From Sterolibacterium sp. (GTDB lineage: Bacteria > Pseudomonadota > Gammaproteobacteria > Burkholderiales > Rhodocyclaceae), in the NCBI GenBank assembly GCA_019105045.1, contig JAHRWT010000011.1, forward strand, positions 1 through 32,066: 32,066 bases of DNA. The letters run 5' to 3'. The translations under genes were made by a program, and so were the position numbers. Of the stretch, positions 25,198 through 32,066 are shown one piece after another (position 1 is the first letter of the stretch; every line of letters begins with the position of its first letter). The notes beneath the pieces were generated by a model. It ran no database searches, was not told the origin of the DNA, and saw nothing but the letters and a program-made list of their open reading frames with translations.

Positions 25198-25237
25198 AAA
25201 ACCGGCACCGTGCTGTAGCAACGGTGCCGGTTTTTTT
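25198..25237 (+). terminator. Strong intrinsic terminator after lon
   Basis: AAAACCGGCACCGT (25198-25211) pairs with ACGGTGCCGG plus TTTT (25221-25234) around a 9-base loop and ends in seven T. It closes the tig-clpP-clpX-lon block. Confidence 0.92.
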
Positions 25238-25285
25238 ATCTGCCGACAGAGTCGTTGGCAGGTGTGCTGTGCTTGTCTTTTGTCT

Positions 25286-25873
25286 TTACCTCGTTGGGCT
25301 GGCTTCTGCTGCGGGTGCGGCAGGTGCGGCAGGTGCGACTTGCTGACCTTGTCTTTTCAAGAGCTTGCCCTGTGGTCTCTGTGGTTTTTTGCTGCCCGCA
25401 CGCATGTTGCGCGCGAAGTGTTGCTCGGCAACGGTTTTTTGTTCTGGTGTCAGCACGGCATATAGATCCTTGGTTGCCTGGGCCATGGTTTCCATACTGG
25501 CCAGCCGCAGCTTCATGAACTCGACGCCCTGTGCCATGCGCTCGGGTGCCGTGCGCGTTGTGGCGGTGCTGTCCTGTGCGCGCATTTTGTTGTAATGGGC
25601 CTGCATGTCTTCGGCCTGCTGCCTGGCCTTGCTGGCAAAGGTCTGCCAGGCCGTCTCCTGGTCTGCCGTGATCTTCAGATCGGTTTTCAGTTGGTCGAGG
25701 CGGCTCGTTGCCATGGCAAGCCGATCTGCATTGCCCTGTTTGTACTGGGCAAGATGCCTGCCCGTCATGCCGTCGTCAAAAGCCTGGGCCTGTGCGCTTC
25801 CCAGTCCGAGTGTGCTGAGTGTGGTCACGGTAATGGCCGTGATGCCAATGATGAGTTTTTTTCCAGCTTTCAT
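25286..25873 (-). CDS. Spy/CpxP-like LTxxQ-motif periplasmic protein
   Basis: 195 residues from the ATG at 25873, with AAGGAG seven bases upstream. The N-terminus is a signal peptide (MKAGKKLIIGITAITVTTL, cleavage likely near SAQAQA). The mature part is mostly helical and charged, contains DLKITADQETAWQTF and a canonical LTPEQK motif (about residues 150-155), and ends in a basic region (KKPQRPQGK) and an Ala/Pro repeat (APAAPAAPAAEA). LTxxQ proteins such as Spy and CpxP are periplasmic chaperones or envelope-stress modulators; that is the family expectation, not a demonstrated role. The gene converges on lon's terminator and is downstream of lysC on the same strand, separated by 157 bases that hold only a short GC-rich dyad near 26008-26021. 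Confidence 0.82.
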   Translation of the reverse strand: MKAGKKLIIGITAITVTTLSTLGLGSAQAQAFDDGMTGRHLAQYKQGNADRLAMATSRLDQLKTDLKITADQETAWQTFASKARQQAEDMQAHYNKMRAQDSTATTRTAPERMAQGVEFMKLRLASMETMAQATKDLYAVLTPEQKTVAEQHFARNMRAGSKKPQRPQGKLLKRQGQQVAPAAPAAPAAEASPTR

Positions 25874-26030
25874 GAGTGCGCTCCTTGCGATGAATGGCAG
25901 GGGTATTGTTGCCTCGATTTGTAAGTGAAAAGTGTCATCATCTGCCTATTTTGTAACCGCGCGTAAGGGGACGCGGACGCAATCTGGGCAGCCCGGCAAT
26001 CTGGATAGCCGGCTGACCGGCGATGCGTCG

Positions 26031-27266
26031 TCAGGCGGTCTGGTCGAGATTGAAACTTCGGTGCAGCACGCGCACGGCCAGCTCCAGGTATTTTTCATCC
26101 AGCACAACCGAGATCTTGATTTCCGAAGTGGAGATCATCTGCAGGTTGATGCCCTCTTCGGCCAGGGCGCGAAACATCTGGCTGGCCACGCCCGGATGGG
26201 AGCGCATACCCACGCCGACGGCAGAAACCTTGCAGATCTTGTTGTCGCCGGTAATTGCCCGGGCGCCGATGTGCGTCTTGATGTTTTCGAGTATGGCCAG
26301 GGCCTTGGTGTATTCAGTGCGGTTGACCGTGAAGGAAAAATCGGTCGTGCCATCATGGCCGACGTTCTGGATGATCATGTCAACGTCGATATTGGCTTCG
26401 GCGATCGGGCCCAGAATCTGATAGGCAATACCGGGCCGGTCAGGCACGCCGAGTATGGTCAGCTTGGCTTCATCACGGTTGAAAGCGATACCGGAAATGA
26501 TGGGTTCTTCCATGTTTTGATTTTCCTCGAAAGTGATCAGCGTACCGGGACCCTGCTTGTCCAGGTCTTCCAGGCTGGACAGCACGCGCAGTTTGACCTT
26601 GTACTTGCCAGCGAATTCGACCGAGCGGATTTGCAGAACCTTGGAGCCAAGGCTGGCCATTTCCAGCATTTCCTCGAAGGTGATCGAATTGAGGCGGCGG
26701 GCTTCAGGAACGATGCGCGGGTCAGTGGTGTAGACGCCATCGACATCCGTATAGATCTGACATTCATCGGCTTGCAGCGCGGCCGCCAGGGCGACCCCGG
26801 TGGTATCAGAGCCGCCACGACCCAATGTGGTGATGTTGCCCTGCGCATCGACCCCCTGAAAACCGGCGACGACGACAACCCGTCCCGCATCAAGATCGGC
26901 CCGGATGGCCTGGTCATCGATGTGCAGAATGCGCGCTTTGGTATGAGTGCTGTCGGTCAGTATCCTGACCTGGCCGCCCGTGTAGCTCCGCGCGGCAATG
27001 CCTTGTTCTTTCAAGGCCATGGCGAGCAGACCTATGCTGACTTGCTCGCCTGTGGAAACCACCATGTCCAGTTCGCGCGGATCAGGTGTGCTCTGCAGGG
27101 CTTTGGCCAGGTCGATCAGACGATTGGTTTCACCGCTCATGGCCGAAACCACAATGATCAACTGGTTGCCTTCGTTTTTCCATTTGGCAACACGCCGCGC
27201 CACATTCTTGATGCGTTCCGGTGACCCCATCGACGTGCCACCGTATTTCTGGACTATCAGTGCCAT
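26031..27266 (-). CDS. lysC: Aspartate kinase
   Basis: 411 residues. Phosphorylates aspartate, the committed step to lysine, threonine, methionine and diaminopimelate. The N-terminal kinase domain carries VQKYGGTSMGSPERI (substrate and ATP loop), VVSAMSGETNRL, GFQGVDAQGNITTLGRGGSDTT and TDVDGVYTTDPRIV. The C-terminal third holds two ACT domains (about 265-340 and 345-405), the usual site for feedback inhibition by lysine and/or threonine. The length is typical of the monofunctional enzyme; in some bacteria an internal start gives a separate small subunit, which I cannot judge here. The ATG at 27266 has a purine-rich GAAGAAAAA upstream. Confidence 0.96.
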   Translation of the reverse strand: MALIVQKYGGTSMGSPERIKNVARRVAKWKNEGNQLIIVVSAMSGETNRLIDLAKALQSTPDPRELDMVVSTGEQVSIGLLAMALKEQGIAARSYTGGQVRILTDSTHTKARILHIDDQAIRADLDAGRVVVVAGFQGVDAQGNITTLGRGGSDTTGVALAAALQADECQIYTDVDGVYTTDPRIVPEARRLNSITFEEMLEMASLGSKVLQIRSVEFAGKYKVKLRVLSSLEDLDKQGPGTLITFEENQNMEEPIISGIAFNRDEAKLTILGVPDRPGIAYQILGPIAEANIDVDMIIQNVGHDGTTDFSFTVNRTEYTKALAILENIKTHIGARAITGDNKICKVSAVGVGMRSHPGVASQMFRALAEEGINLQMISTSEIKISVVLDEKYLELAVRVLHRSFNLDQTA

Positions 27267-27297
27267 TTTTTCTTCAGCCTGCTGAACAAAGGCGGAG

Positions 27298-27303
27298 ATT
27301 ATA
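27298..27303 (-). promoter_or_regulatory. -10 element upstream of lysC
   Basis: A perfect TATAAT on the minus strand, 31 bases before the lysC start codon. No good -35 is visible at the standard distance, so it is a partial promoter call. Confidence 0.45.
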
Positions 27304-27506
27304 GCCGATATCGCTGCGCAAGCCGGCCTGTTTTTGTGATTCTGGCCGGAATGCCGGTCTTCCGGCAGGTGAAGGTTTTTATTCTTTCAACATGGGGTTG
27401 TATGCGAAAGATATATTGTTTAAAGTACGTATCTCTATGACTTAGGTAATATGTCAATAGGGTATTTGATCTGGGTTTGAACATTTATTTCTTGAAGGAT
27501 GGGGCA

Positions 27507-27809
27507 ATGAGAACCATGGAAAAGATTGATGCTCGCGAAATTCGCCGCAAGATGGGCTTGAACCAACAACAGTTCTGGTCCAAGCTGGGCGTGACACAAA
27601 GTGGTGGTTCGCGCTACGAAAGTGGCCGTAACATGCCGCGCCCGGTGCAACAGTTGCTGCGCCTGGTGCATGTTGAAAACATTGATATTTCCAAAGTCAA
27701 ACGCGACGATTTCGAGATTGCGGAATATCTGAAGGCGCACGATCCCGAGCAGTACAAAACGCTGAAAAAGCTGTCGCGCAGCGCGGTGACGGCCAAGGCA
27801 AAGAAGTAA
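27507..27809 (+). CDS. Small helix-turn-helix DNA-binding protein
   Basis: 100 residues from the ATG at 27507, chosen because AAGGA lies seven bases upstream; an in-frame TTG at 27477 is less likely. Residues about 8-60 form an XRE/Cro-type helix-turn-helix: EIRRKMGLNQQQFWSKLGVTQ, SGGSRYESGRNMPRPVQQLL. The C-terminal part is charged and ends in a lysine-rich tail (TAKAKK). I have seen similar short proteins widely in Betaproteobacteria; their targets are unknown to me. The 200 bases upstream are clearly more A/T-rich than the neighbours and hold no other gene. It is convergent with the radical SAM gene; the 20-base gap is an AAC-type simple repeat. Confidence 0.82.
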   Translation: MRTMEKIDAREIRRKMGLNQQQFWSKLGVTQSGGSRYESGRNMPRPVQQLLRLVHVENIDISKVKRDDFEIAEYLKAHDPEQYKTLKKLSRSAVTAKAKK

Positions 27810-27829
27810 AAACAACAACCAACAACAAC

Positions 27830-28777
27830 TCAGGGGCTGATCTGCACAGGCAGCCCCAGTTGTTGTACCCGCAACGCCAGCGTCTCCAGCCAGTCGGCGG
27901 GTAGCCTGCCCAGACGGTGGGCCTCGCCCTGCATGGCAGGACGCGCCAGGCCATAGAGATGGACGCCTGCCAGCCTGCCCGCAGGGGAGGGCGGCGTGTG
28001 AGTTGTTCTTTGGGTTGTCCTGTCGGTTGGGCAGGATGCCGCCACTGGCATCTCCTGCACCTGTTGCAGCAATGCCAGCCAGGCGGCAATTTCGGACTCG
28101 TCCGGTGCCTGGCCATCCAGACTGAAACAGCAGGTCTGTACCCAAGTGGTGCACAGCGTTGCGCATCTGTGCAAGCGTCTGGCGACGCTGGCCGTATCAA
28201 GATTGACGCCATTGATGCGGGCAAATCCTTGACGGGTAGCCGCGTCCAGCTTGAACCAGACCTCTCCCGAGGCCGCGCCAAGGCGCGCAATGCCTTCCTG
28301 TACGTCCGCCCGGTCGAGCAGGCTGCCATTGGTGATCAGGCGCAACTTTGCCTCGGGGACGAATTCATCGCGCAGACGACGGGCCAGTTCAACCGCTGCA
28401 GGAAACGCCCGCGCGCTGGTTGGCTCGCCATTGCCGGAAAAAGCGATGTCCTGGATGCATCGGGCTTCGGCAGGTACGCGCTGTGCCATGAAATCGCCAT
28501 GCACAAGCGCATTCAGCAGCGTGCGCAATTCGCTGTCGAGTTGCGCCAGATCGATGGGGGGCGCGCTGCCACGTACCAGATTGGGAACCTGACAGTAAAT
28601 GCACTGCCAGTTGCAGGCATTGTTCGGATTCAGGTTGATGCCAACTGAAACGCCGCCGGCGCGGCGTGATATGACCGGATAAACGTAGGTCATGCCGCTC
28701 GCGTCACGGCGGTGGTCGCCTGCGTGAAGAGGCCTGTCTGCCGGTGTGCGGGAAGAAGAAGGGGAAGAAGAATTCAT
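27830..28777 (-). CDS. Radical SAM protein (COG0731-like)
   Basis: 315 residues from the ATG at 28777. The 4Fe-4S cluster motif CxxxCxxC is present as CNWQCIYC (Cys55, Cys59, Cys62), preceded by VGINLNPNNA. SAM-binding features follow: FSGNGEPTSA and RLITNGSLLDR. This resembles the wyosine-type radical SAM group (COG0731), but tRNA wybutosine synthesis is not a bacterial pathway, so the reaction is unknown. A low-complexity stretch (TDRTTQRTTHTPPSPAG, about 245-265) interrupts the C-terminal region. The Shine-Dalgarno is weak (GGGAA about ten bases upstream). Its 5' side faces queD across the 114-base hairpin element, so any minus-strand transcript starting near 28913 would carry that element as a leader. 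Confidence 0.8.
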   Translation of the reverse strand: MNSSSPSSSRTPADRPLHAGDHRRDASGMTYVYPVISRRAGGVSVGINLNPNNACNWQCIYCQVPNLVRGSAPPIDLAQLDSELRTLLNALVHGDFMAQRVPAEARCIQDIAFSGNGEPTSARAFPAAVELARRLRDEFVPEAKLRLITNGSLLDRADVQEGIARLGAASGEVWFKLDAATRQGFARINGVNLDTASVARRLHRCATLCTTWVQTCCFSLDGQAPDESEIAAWLALLQQVQEMPVAASCPTDRTTQRTTHTPPSPAGRLAGVHLYGLARPAMQGEAHRLGRLPADWLETLALRVQQLGLPVQISP

Positions 28778-28807
28778 TGCGCAAAGGTTCCCTGCTGGAG
28801 GGGCATT

Positions 28808-28921
28808 ATCCTAGAAGCCGTAGCGTTCTCATCCATCCGGTGAAGCTTGCTCTGGCCCCGATCCTCAACGCAGCAGCGGGGTTTGAGGCCAGTGGCAGCG
28901 GTCAACTGCGGTTTCTAGGAT
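28808..28921. other. 114-base element bounded by a 16-base inverted repeat (candidate structured RNA or MITE-like repeat)
   Basis: ATCCTAGAAGCCGTAG (28808-28823) and CTGCGGTTTCTAGGAT (28906-28921) pair over all 16 positions with two G-T wobbles. Inside, CTGG/CCAG and CCTCAA/TTGAGG (28863-28868 and 28883-28888) can form a second stem, and CCCCG/CGGGG (28856-28860 and 28877-28881) an interleaved one. It is not a terminator (no T run) and I do not recognise it as 6S, SRP, RNase P or a known riboswitch. It sits between two divergent genes. Confidence 0.6.
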
Positions 28922-28927
28922 TATAAT
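28922..28927 (+). promoter_or_regulatory. -10 element for queD at the edge of the hairpin element
   Basis: A perfect TATAAT on the plus strand 70 bases before queD. The overlapping ATTATA also gives TATAAT on the minus strand (28925-28920), so both divergent genes could start here. The -35 regions are poor. Confidence 0.4.
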
Positions 28928-28996
28928 TGGATGGATTTTTCGTCTGGTTTTTGTCGGTTTCCACCTTCATTCAGTTCCGCAACACGAAAGCTGATC

Positions 28997-29452
28997 ATGC
29001 AGATTACCCGCCGTCTTGAGTTCGATGCCGGTCATCGCATTCCGGATCATCTGAGCCAGTGCCGCCACCTGCATGGTCATCGCTATGCCATCGAAATCAC
29101 GCTGACGGGCAATATCATCCATGCCGATGGCCAGCCGGTGAACGGTATGCTCATGGATTTTTCCGAAATCAAGACCCTGGCCATGCAGCATCTGGTCGAT
29201 GAATGGGATCATGCTTTTCTGGTTTATCGTGGGGACACCCCGCTGGTGGATTTTTTTGCCACACTGCCGGACCACAAGACGGTACTGCTTGATGTCGTTC
29301 CCACGGCAGAAAACCTGGCCGTCCTCGCCTTTGCCAAACTGGATCGGGCGTATCTCGACATATGGGGCAACCAGTTGCGCCTCGAACGGGTTCGCCTCTA
29401 TGAAACACCGAATTGCTGGGCGGATGCGCTGCGCGCCGATTTCGCCGGGTAG
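28997..29452 (+). CDS. queD: 6-carboxytetrahydropterin synthase QueD
   Basis: 151 residues from the ATG at 28997 (MQITRRLEFDAGHRI); the frame is open 22 codons further upstream, but the family starts here. A GAAAG weakly precedes it. QueD converts dihydroneopterin triphosphate to 6-carboxy-tetrahydropterin, the second step towards queuosine in tRNA. Zinc ligands are His13, His26 and His28 (AGHR and CRHLHGH), the catalytic cysteine is Cys22, and DFSEIK and the C-terminal VRLYETPN with its glutamate complete the active site. No other queuosine gene is next to it. The length is slightly above the 120-residue E. coli form but common in Betaproteobacteria. Confidence 0.93.
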   Translation: MQITRRLEFDAGHRIPDHLSQCRHLHGHRYAIEITLTGNIIHADGQPVNGMLMDFSEIKTLAMQHLVDEWDHAFLVYRGDTPLVDFFATLPDHKTVLLDVVPTAENLAVLAFAKLDRAYLDIWGNQLRLERVRLYETPNCWADALRADFAG

Positions 29453-29556
29453 GCGGCCACACGTGGCCGATTCTCGGCGGCTGTTGCCAGGCGCCGCGCG
29501 CAGGTTTTGAGTCCTGGTAATCGATATTCCGCAAGCGGTGTGATTTTGGCCGCGCT

Positions 29557-29583
29557 CATGAATCTCATGAATCTCATGAATCT
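29557..29583 (+). repeat. Three tandem 9-base repeats upstream of the crotonase gene
   Basis: CATGAATCT occurs three times in a row at 29557-29565, 29566-29574 and 29575-29583, ending 33 bases before the start codon of the next gene. Confidence 0.95.
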
Positions 29584-29616
29584 CACCCATTTTCACGTTT
29601 TCAACAAGGACAGCCG

Positions 29617-30396
29617 ATGACTTCCCCGATCCTGACTGAATGCAAAGAAGGCGTTTTCCGCATCGAAATCTGCCGTCCGGACAAGAAAAATGCCCTGACG
29701 ACAGCCATGTATACCGCGTTGGCCGATGCCCTTGACCTGGCCGAGCAGGACGCGGCGGCACGGGTCATCGTGATTCATGGACAGCCCGGTATGTTTACCG
29801 CAGGCAATGATCTGGGCGATTTTCTTGCCAATCCGCCATTGCAGGATGAACCACCGCCACCGGTATTCCGTTTTCTCAACACCTTCAGTACCTTGAAGAA
29901 ACCTTTCATTGCGGCTGTTTCGGGCGTGGCGGTCGGCGTGGGCACCACCTTGCTGCTGCATTGCGATCTGGTCTATGCCGGCGCCAGCGCCCGCTTCCAG
30001 CTGCCGTTCGTCAGTCTCGGTCTGTGTCCGGAAGCCGCTTCCAGCCTGTTGCTGCCGGCCCTGGCAGGACATGCGCGGGCAGCGGAAATGCTTTTGTTGT
30101 GCGAGCCGTTTGATGCGGCCAAGGCGCGTGAGGCAGGTCTGGTCAATGCGATTCTGCCGGACGAGGACGTGATCGAACATGCCATGACACAGGCGCGCAA
30201 GCTGGCGGCACTGCCGACTGCCTCGGTCAAGCTGACCAAGCAGATGTTGAAGAGCGCGCAGCAGGAATTGATCGCGAAAACCATGCAAACCGAAGTAAAA
30301 CATTTCAAGGAGCGTCTGGTATCGCCTGAAGCGAAAGAAGCGTTTGCCGCCTTCTTCGACAAGCGCAAGCCGGATTTTTCTCCCTTCAACCAGTAA
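29617..30396 (+). CDS. Enoyl-CoA hydratase/isomerase (crotonase) family protein
   Basis: 259 residues from the ATG at 29617, with AAGGA seven bases upstream. A crotonase fold: RPDKKNALTTAMYTAL (about 20-34), oxyanion-hole segments FTAGNDLGDF (60-69) and AVSGVAVGVGTTLLLHCDL (100-118). Of the two hydratase glutamates, the first position is occupied by Phe131 (LPFVSLGL), while Glu139 is present in LCPEAASS. A single glutamate in a PEA(A/G)SS context is typical of delta3-delta2 enoyl-CoA isomerases rather than hydratases, so isomerase activity is the better guess. The role would be in fatty-acid or aromatic-acid breakdown. It is followed by the 72-residue protein 38 bases downstream. Confidence 0.85.
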   Translation: MTSPILTECKEGVFRIEICRPDKKNALTTAMYTALADALDLAEQDAAARVIVIHGQPGMFTAGNDLGDFLANPPLQDEPPPPVFRFLNTFSTLKKPFIAAVSGVAVGVGTTLLLHCDLVYAGASARFQLPFVSLGLCPEAASSLLLPALAGHARAAEMLLLCEPFDAAKAREAGLVNAILPDEDVIEHAMTQARKLAALPTASVKLTKQMLKSAQQELIAKTMQTEVKHFKERLVSPEAKEAFAAFFDKRKPDFSPFNQ

Positions 30397-30434
30397 GTGG
30401 CAAGCCGGTACTCCGGCCAAGAGAGGGGCTTCCC

Positions 30435-30653
30435 ATGAACGAAAACCTGCATCAAGTCGAAGAACGTCTCCGGGCATTGCCAGAATATGCCCAAGCGATG
30501 CGCCTGCTCGACGAGCGTGCGCATCTGGAGCAGCAACTGCACGACATCGACCATCGCATCGAAGCGCTGGCGGCGGCGGGCAAACTGGCCCGTATCGACC
30601 GCCTGCGGCAAAGTCTGTTGCCCGAGCATCGCGCCTGGCCGCCGGTGGGCTGA
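30435..30653 (+). CDS. Small coiled-coil protein of unknown function
   Basis: 72 residues. I do not recognise it. It is strongly helical and charged with heptad-like spacing ([23 protein letters not shown]) over residues about 20-48, and has no signal peptide, membrane segment or cysteines. The start is supported by GAGAGGGG six bases upstream of the ATG, and the gene fits exactly between its neighbours: 38 bases after the crotonase gene and four bases before rlmD, indicating a real, co-transcribed gene. Confidence 0.72.
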   Translation: MNENLHQVEERLRALPEYAQAMRLLDERAHLEQQLHDIDHRIEALAAAGKLARIDRLRQSLLPEHRAWPPVG

Positions 30654-30657
30654 CAAA

Positions 30658-32001
30658 ATGTCGGTCATGAAAAATGCAGTCCATAGCGCCACCATAGAAT
30701 CTCTGGATCATGAAGGGCAGGGGGTGGCCCATGTCGAGGGCAAGACACTCTTCATCGAGGGGGCCTTGCCGGGCGAACAGGTTGAATACCTCAGTTACCG
30801 TCGCAAACCCAGTTTCGAAAAAGCCACGGTCACCCGCATCCTGCGCGCCAGTTGCCAGCGCGTCGCGCCGCGTTGCCGATACTTCGGCGTTTGCGGCGGC
30901 TGCAGTATGCAGCATCTGGATGAGCGGGCGCAGACGGCCGCCAAGCAGCGCGTGCTCGAAGATGTCTTGTGGCACATCGCCCGGCTGCGTCCGGAAAAGG
31001 TGTTTCCTCTCATCCAGGGGCCCGCCTGGGGCTATCGCTATCGTGCCCGCCTGTCGGTCAGGCTGGTGCAGAAAAAAGGTGGTGTGCTGGTCGGTTTTCA
31101 TGAGCGGCGCAGCAGCTATGTGGTCGACATGGACAGCTGTGCGATCCTGCCGCCAAAAATTTCTGCATTGTTGCCGCATTTGCGCAAGCTGATCGGTGCG
31201 CTGTCGATTGCCGACCGCCTGCCGCAGATCGAACTGGCAGTGGGAGAAAATGCGGCAGGCAAAAAACAATACGCCCTGGTCCTGCGCATTCTTGAAGCGC
31301 TGACCATGGATGACGAAATCAGCTTGCGCGCGTTTGCCGACCGCCACGAAATCGTCTTTTACCTGCAACCGGGCGGCTCAGTAGACAGCGTGACCCTGTT
31401 CCATCCGGCGGATGCGCCGCCATTGGTCTACACGTTGCCCGAGTTTGCCGTAACCCATCAGTTCCGCCCGACAGATTTCACCCAGGTCAATCATGGCATC
31501 AATCGCGTGCTGGTGCGTCGTGCCATGGCCTTGCTGGCGCCTGCGAACGGTGAGCGCATTGCCGACATGTTTTGCGGTCTGGGAAACTTTACCCTGCCGG
31601 TTGCGCGCAGCGGTGCGACGGTGGTCGGGATAGAAGGCAGCAAGGCCCTGGTCGAGCGGGCCTGTCACAACGCGGCAGCCAACGGGTTGGCTGCACATAC
31701 GGAATTTGCGGTTGCCAACCTGTTCGAGATCACGGCGGAGCGCCTGGCCGCCTTGGGACGCTTCGACAAAATGCTGATCGATCCGCCACGCGAAGGCGCA
31801 GTTGAACTGGTCAAGGCCATTGTCCTGCAAGGTGATGCAGCCCCGTCGCGCATCGTCTATGTTTCCTGCAACCCGGCGACTCTGGCGCGGGATGCCGGCA
31901 TCCTCGTGCACGAAGGCGGCTATCGATTGCGTGGCGCGGGAATCGCCAATATGTTCCCGCAAACCTCACATGTCGAATCGATTGCCGTTTTCGAGCGTTG
32001 A
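30658..32001 (+). CDS. rlmD: 23S rRNA (uracil-1939-C5)-methyltransferase RlmD
   Basis: 447 residues from the ATG at 30658; a second in-frame ATG at 30667 is possible. An N-terminal TRAM RNA-binding domain (about 5-60) is followed by the 4Fe-4S cluster cysteines Cys73, Cys79, Cys82 ([12 protein letters not shown]) and Cys161 (MDSCAI). The C-terminal Rossmann methyltransferase carries the SAM loop [14 protein letters not shown], the DPPREG motif and the catalytic nucleophile Cys404 in [12 protein letters not shown]. RlmD (formerly RumA) methylates U1939 of 23S rRNA (E. coli numbering). RlmC/RlmCD-type paralogues are the alternative, but the cluster spacing and length fit RlmD. The last 65 bases of the window after its stop show no supported feature. 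Confidence 0.93.
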   Translation: MSVMKNAVHSATIESLDHEGQGVAHVEGKTLFIEGALPGEQVEYLSYRRKPSFEKATVTRILRASCQRVAPRCRYFGVCGGCSMQHLDERAQTAAKQRVLEDVLWHIARLRPEKVFPLIQGPAWGYRYRARLSVRLVQKKGGVLVGFHERRSSYVVDMDSCAILPPKISALLPHLRKLIGALSIADRLPQIELAVGENAAGKKQYALVLRILEALTMDDEISLRAFADRHEIVFYLQPGGSVDSVTLFHPADAPPLVYTLPEFAVTHQFRPTDFTQVNHGINRVLVRRAMALLAPANGERIADMFCGLGNFTLPVARSGATVVGIEGSKALVERACHNAAANGLAAHTEFAVANLFEITAERLAALGRFDKMLIDPPREGAVELVKAIVLQGDAAPSRIVYVSCNPATLARDAGILVHEGGYRLRGAGIANMFPQTSHVESIAVFER

Positions 32002-32066
32002 GGCTGAGGCAGCGGATCGAGTTTGACACGAGTTGAGTTCGTCGATGACCTTCGTCAAGCGGCATC

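Noticed and set aside
28808-28921. 6S RNA, SRP RNA or preQ1 riboswitch at the queD-upstream hairpin
   Set aside because: Lacks the SRP GGAA-loop region and the 6S central-bubble layout, is too long for preQ1-I, and its conserved core is not seen.
29593-31368. 591-codon open frame on the minus strand opposite the crotonase gene and rlmD
   Set aside because: Spans three real plus-strand genes and has low-complexity Gln/His/Arg composition.
31966-32066. Possible C-terminus of a minus-strand gene entering from the right edge (KVIDELNS-like translation)
   Set aside because: Only about 100 bases, overlaps the rlmD end, and no family can be recognised.

Overview
This 32 kb window looks like ordinary chromosomal backbone of a betaproteobacterium of moderately high GC. 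No phage, transposon, CRISPR array or plasmid module is visible. The assignment is an inference from content and gene order: tRNA-Leu(UAG)-tig-clpP-clpX-lon, an aminotransferase next to uvrB, hopanoid-type squalene genes hpnCDE, a fused MaoC-phosphotransacetylase beside ackA, a cobalamin-dependent class II ribonucleotide reductase, and a small HTH protein of a type I associate with Betaproteobacteria. NnrS and the class II reductase suggest a metabolically flexible organism that copes with low oxygen and nitric oxide. Nothing here fixes the genus.

Layout. (1) 1-2.3 kb: the 5' end of uvrB and a short MscS-type channel on the minus strand, divergent from a class I aspartate/aromatic aminotransferase. 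(2) 2.3-4.1 kb: tRNA-Asn, an OmpA-like periplasmic protein on the minus strand, then tRNA-Gly and tRNA-Cys; recognisable promoters precede tRNA-Asn, ompA and tRNA-Gly. (3) 4.2-9.2 kb: nnrS on plus, then a minus-strand acyl-CoA synthetase/GNAT fusion (Pat type) and a YpfJ-type zinc metalloprotease. (4) 9.4-15.3 kb, all minus: nrdJ behind paired NrdR-like boxes, and the maoC-pta/ackA pair that interconverts acyl-CoA, acyl phosphate and the free acid. (5) 15.4-18.6 kb, minus: hpnC-hpnD-hpnE, tightly packed, converting farnesyl diphosphate to squalene. (6) 18.6-25.2 kb, plus: tRNA-Leu, trigger factor, ClpP, ClpX and Lon, a protein folding and degradation block with a sigma-32-like promoter before lon and a strong terminator after it. 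(7) 25.3-27.3 kb, minus: a Spy/CpxP-like periplasmic protein and aspartokinase. (8) 27.5-32 kb: a small HTH protein, a minus-strand radical SAM protein, a 114 bp hairpin-forming intergenic element, queD, a crotonase-family protein, a 72-residue coiled-coil protein and rlmD.

How the parts connect. The acetyl-CoA theme recurs: MaoC-Pta and AckA set acetyl-CoA and acetyl-phosphate levels, while the synthetase/GNAT fusion resembles enzymes that acetylate proteins with acetyl-CoA. The chaperone/protease block handles nascent and damaged proteins. Several genes carry short tandem DNA repeats at or near their ends (before the synthetase/GNAT start, before the crotonase start, and in the clpP 3' end).

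I found no clear undescribed multi-gene system. The least explained structure is the 114 bp inverted-repeat element between the radical SAM gene and queD. The best regulatory observations are the NrdR-like box pair at nrdJ, the sigma-32-like promoter at lon and a TTTGCA palindrome upstream of maoC-pta.
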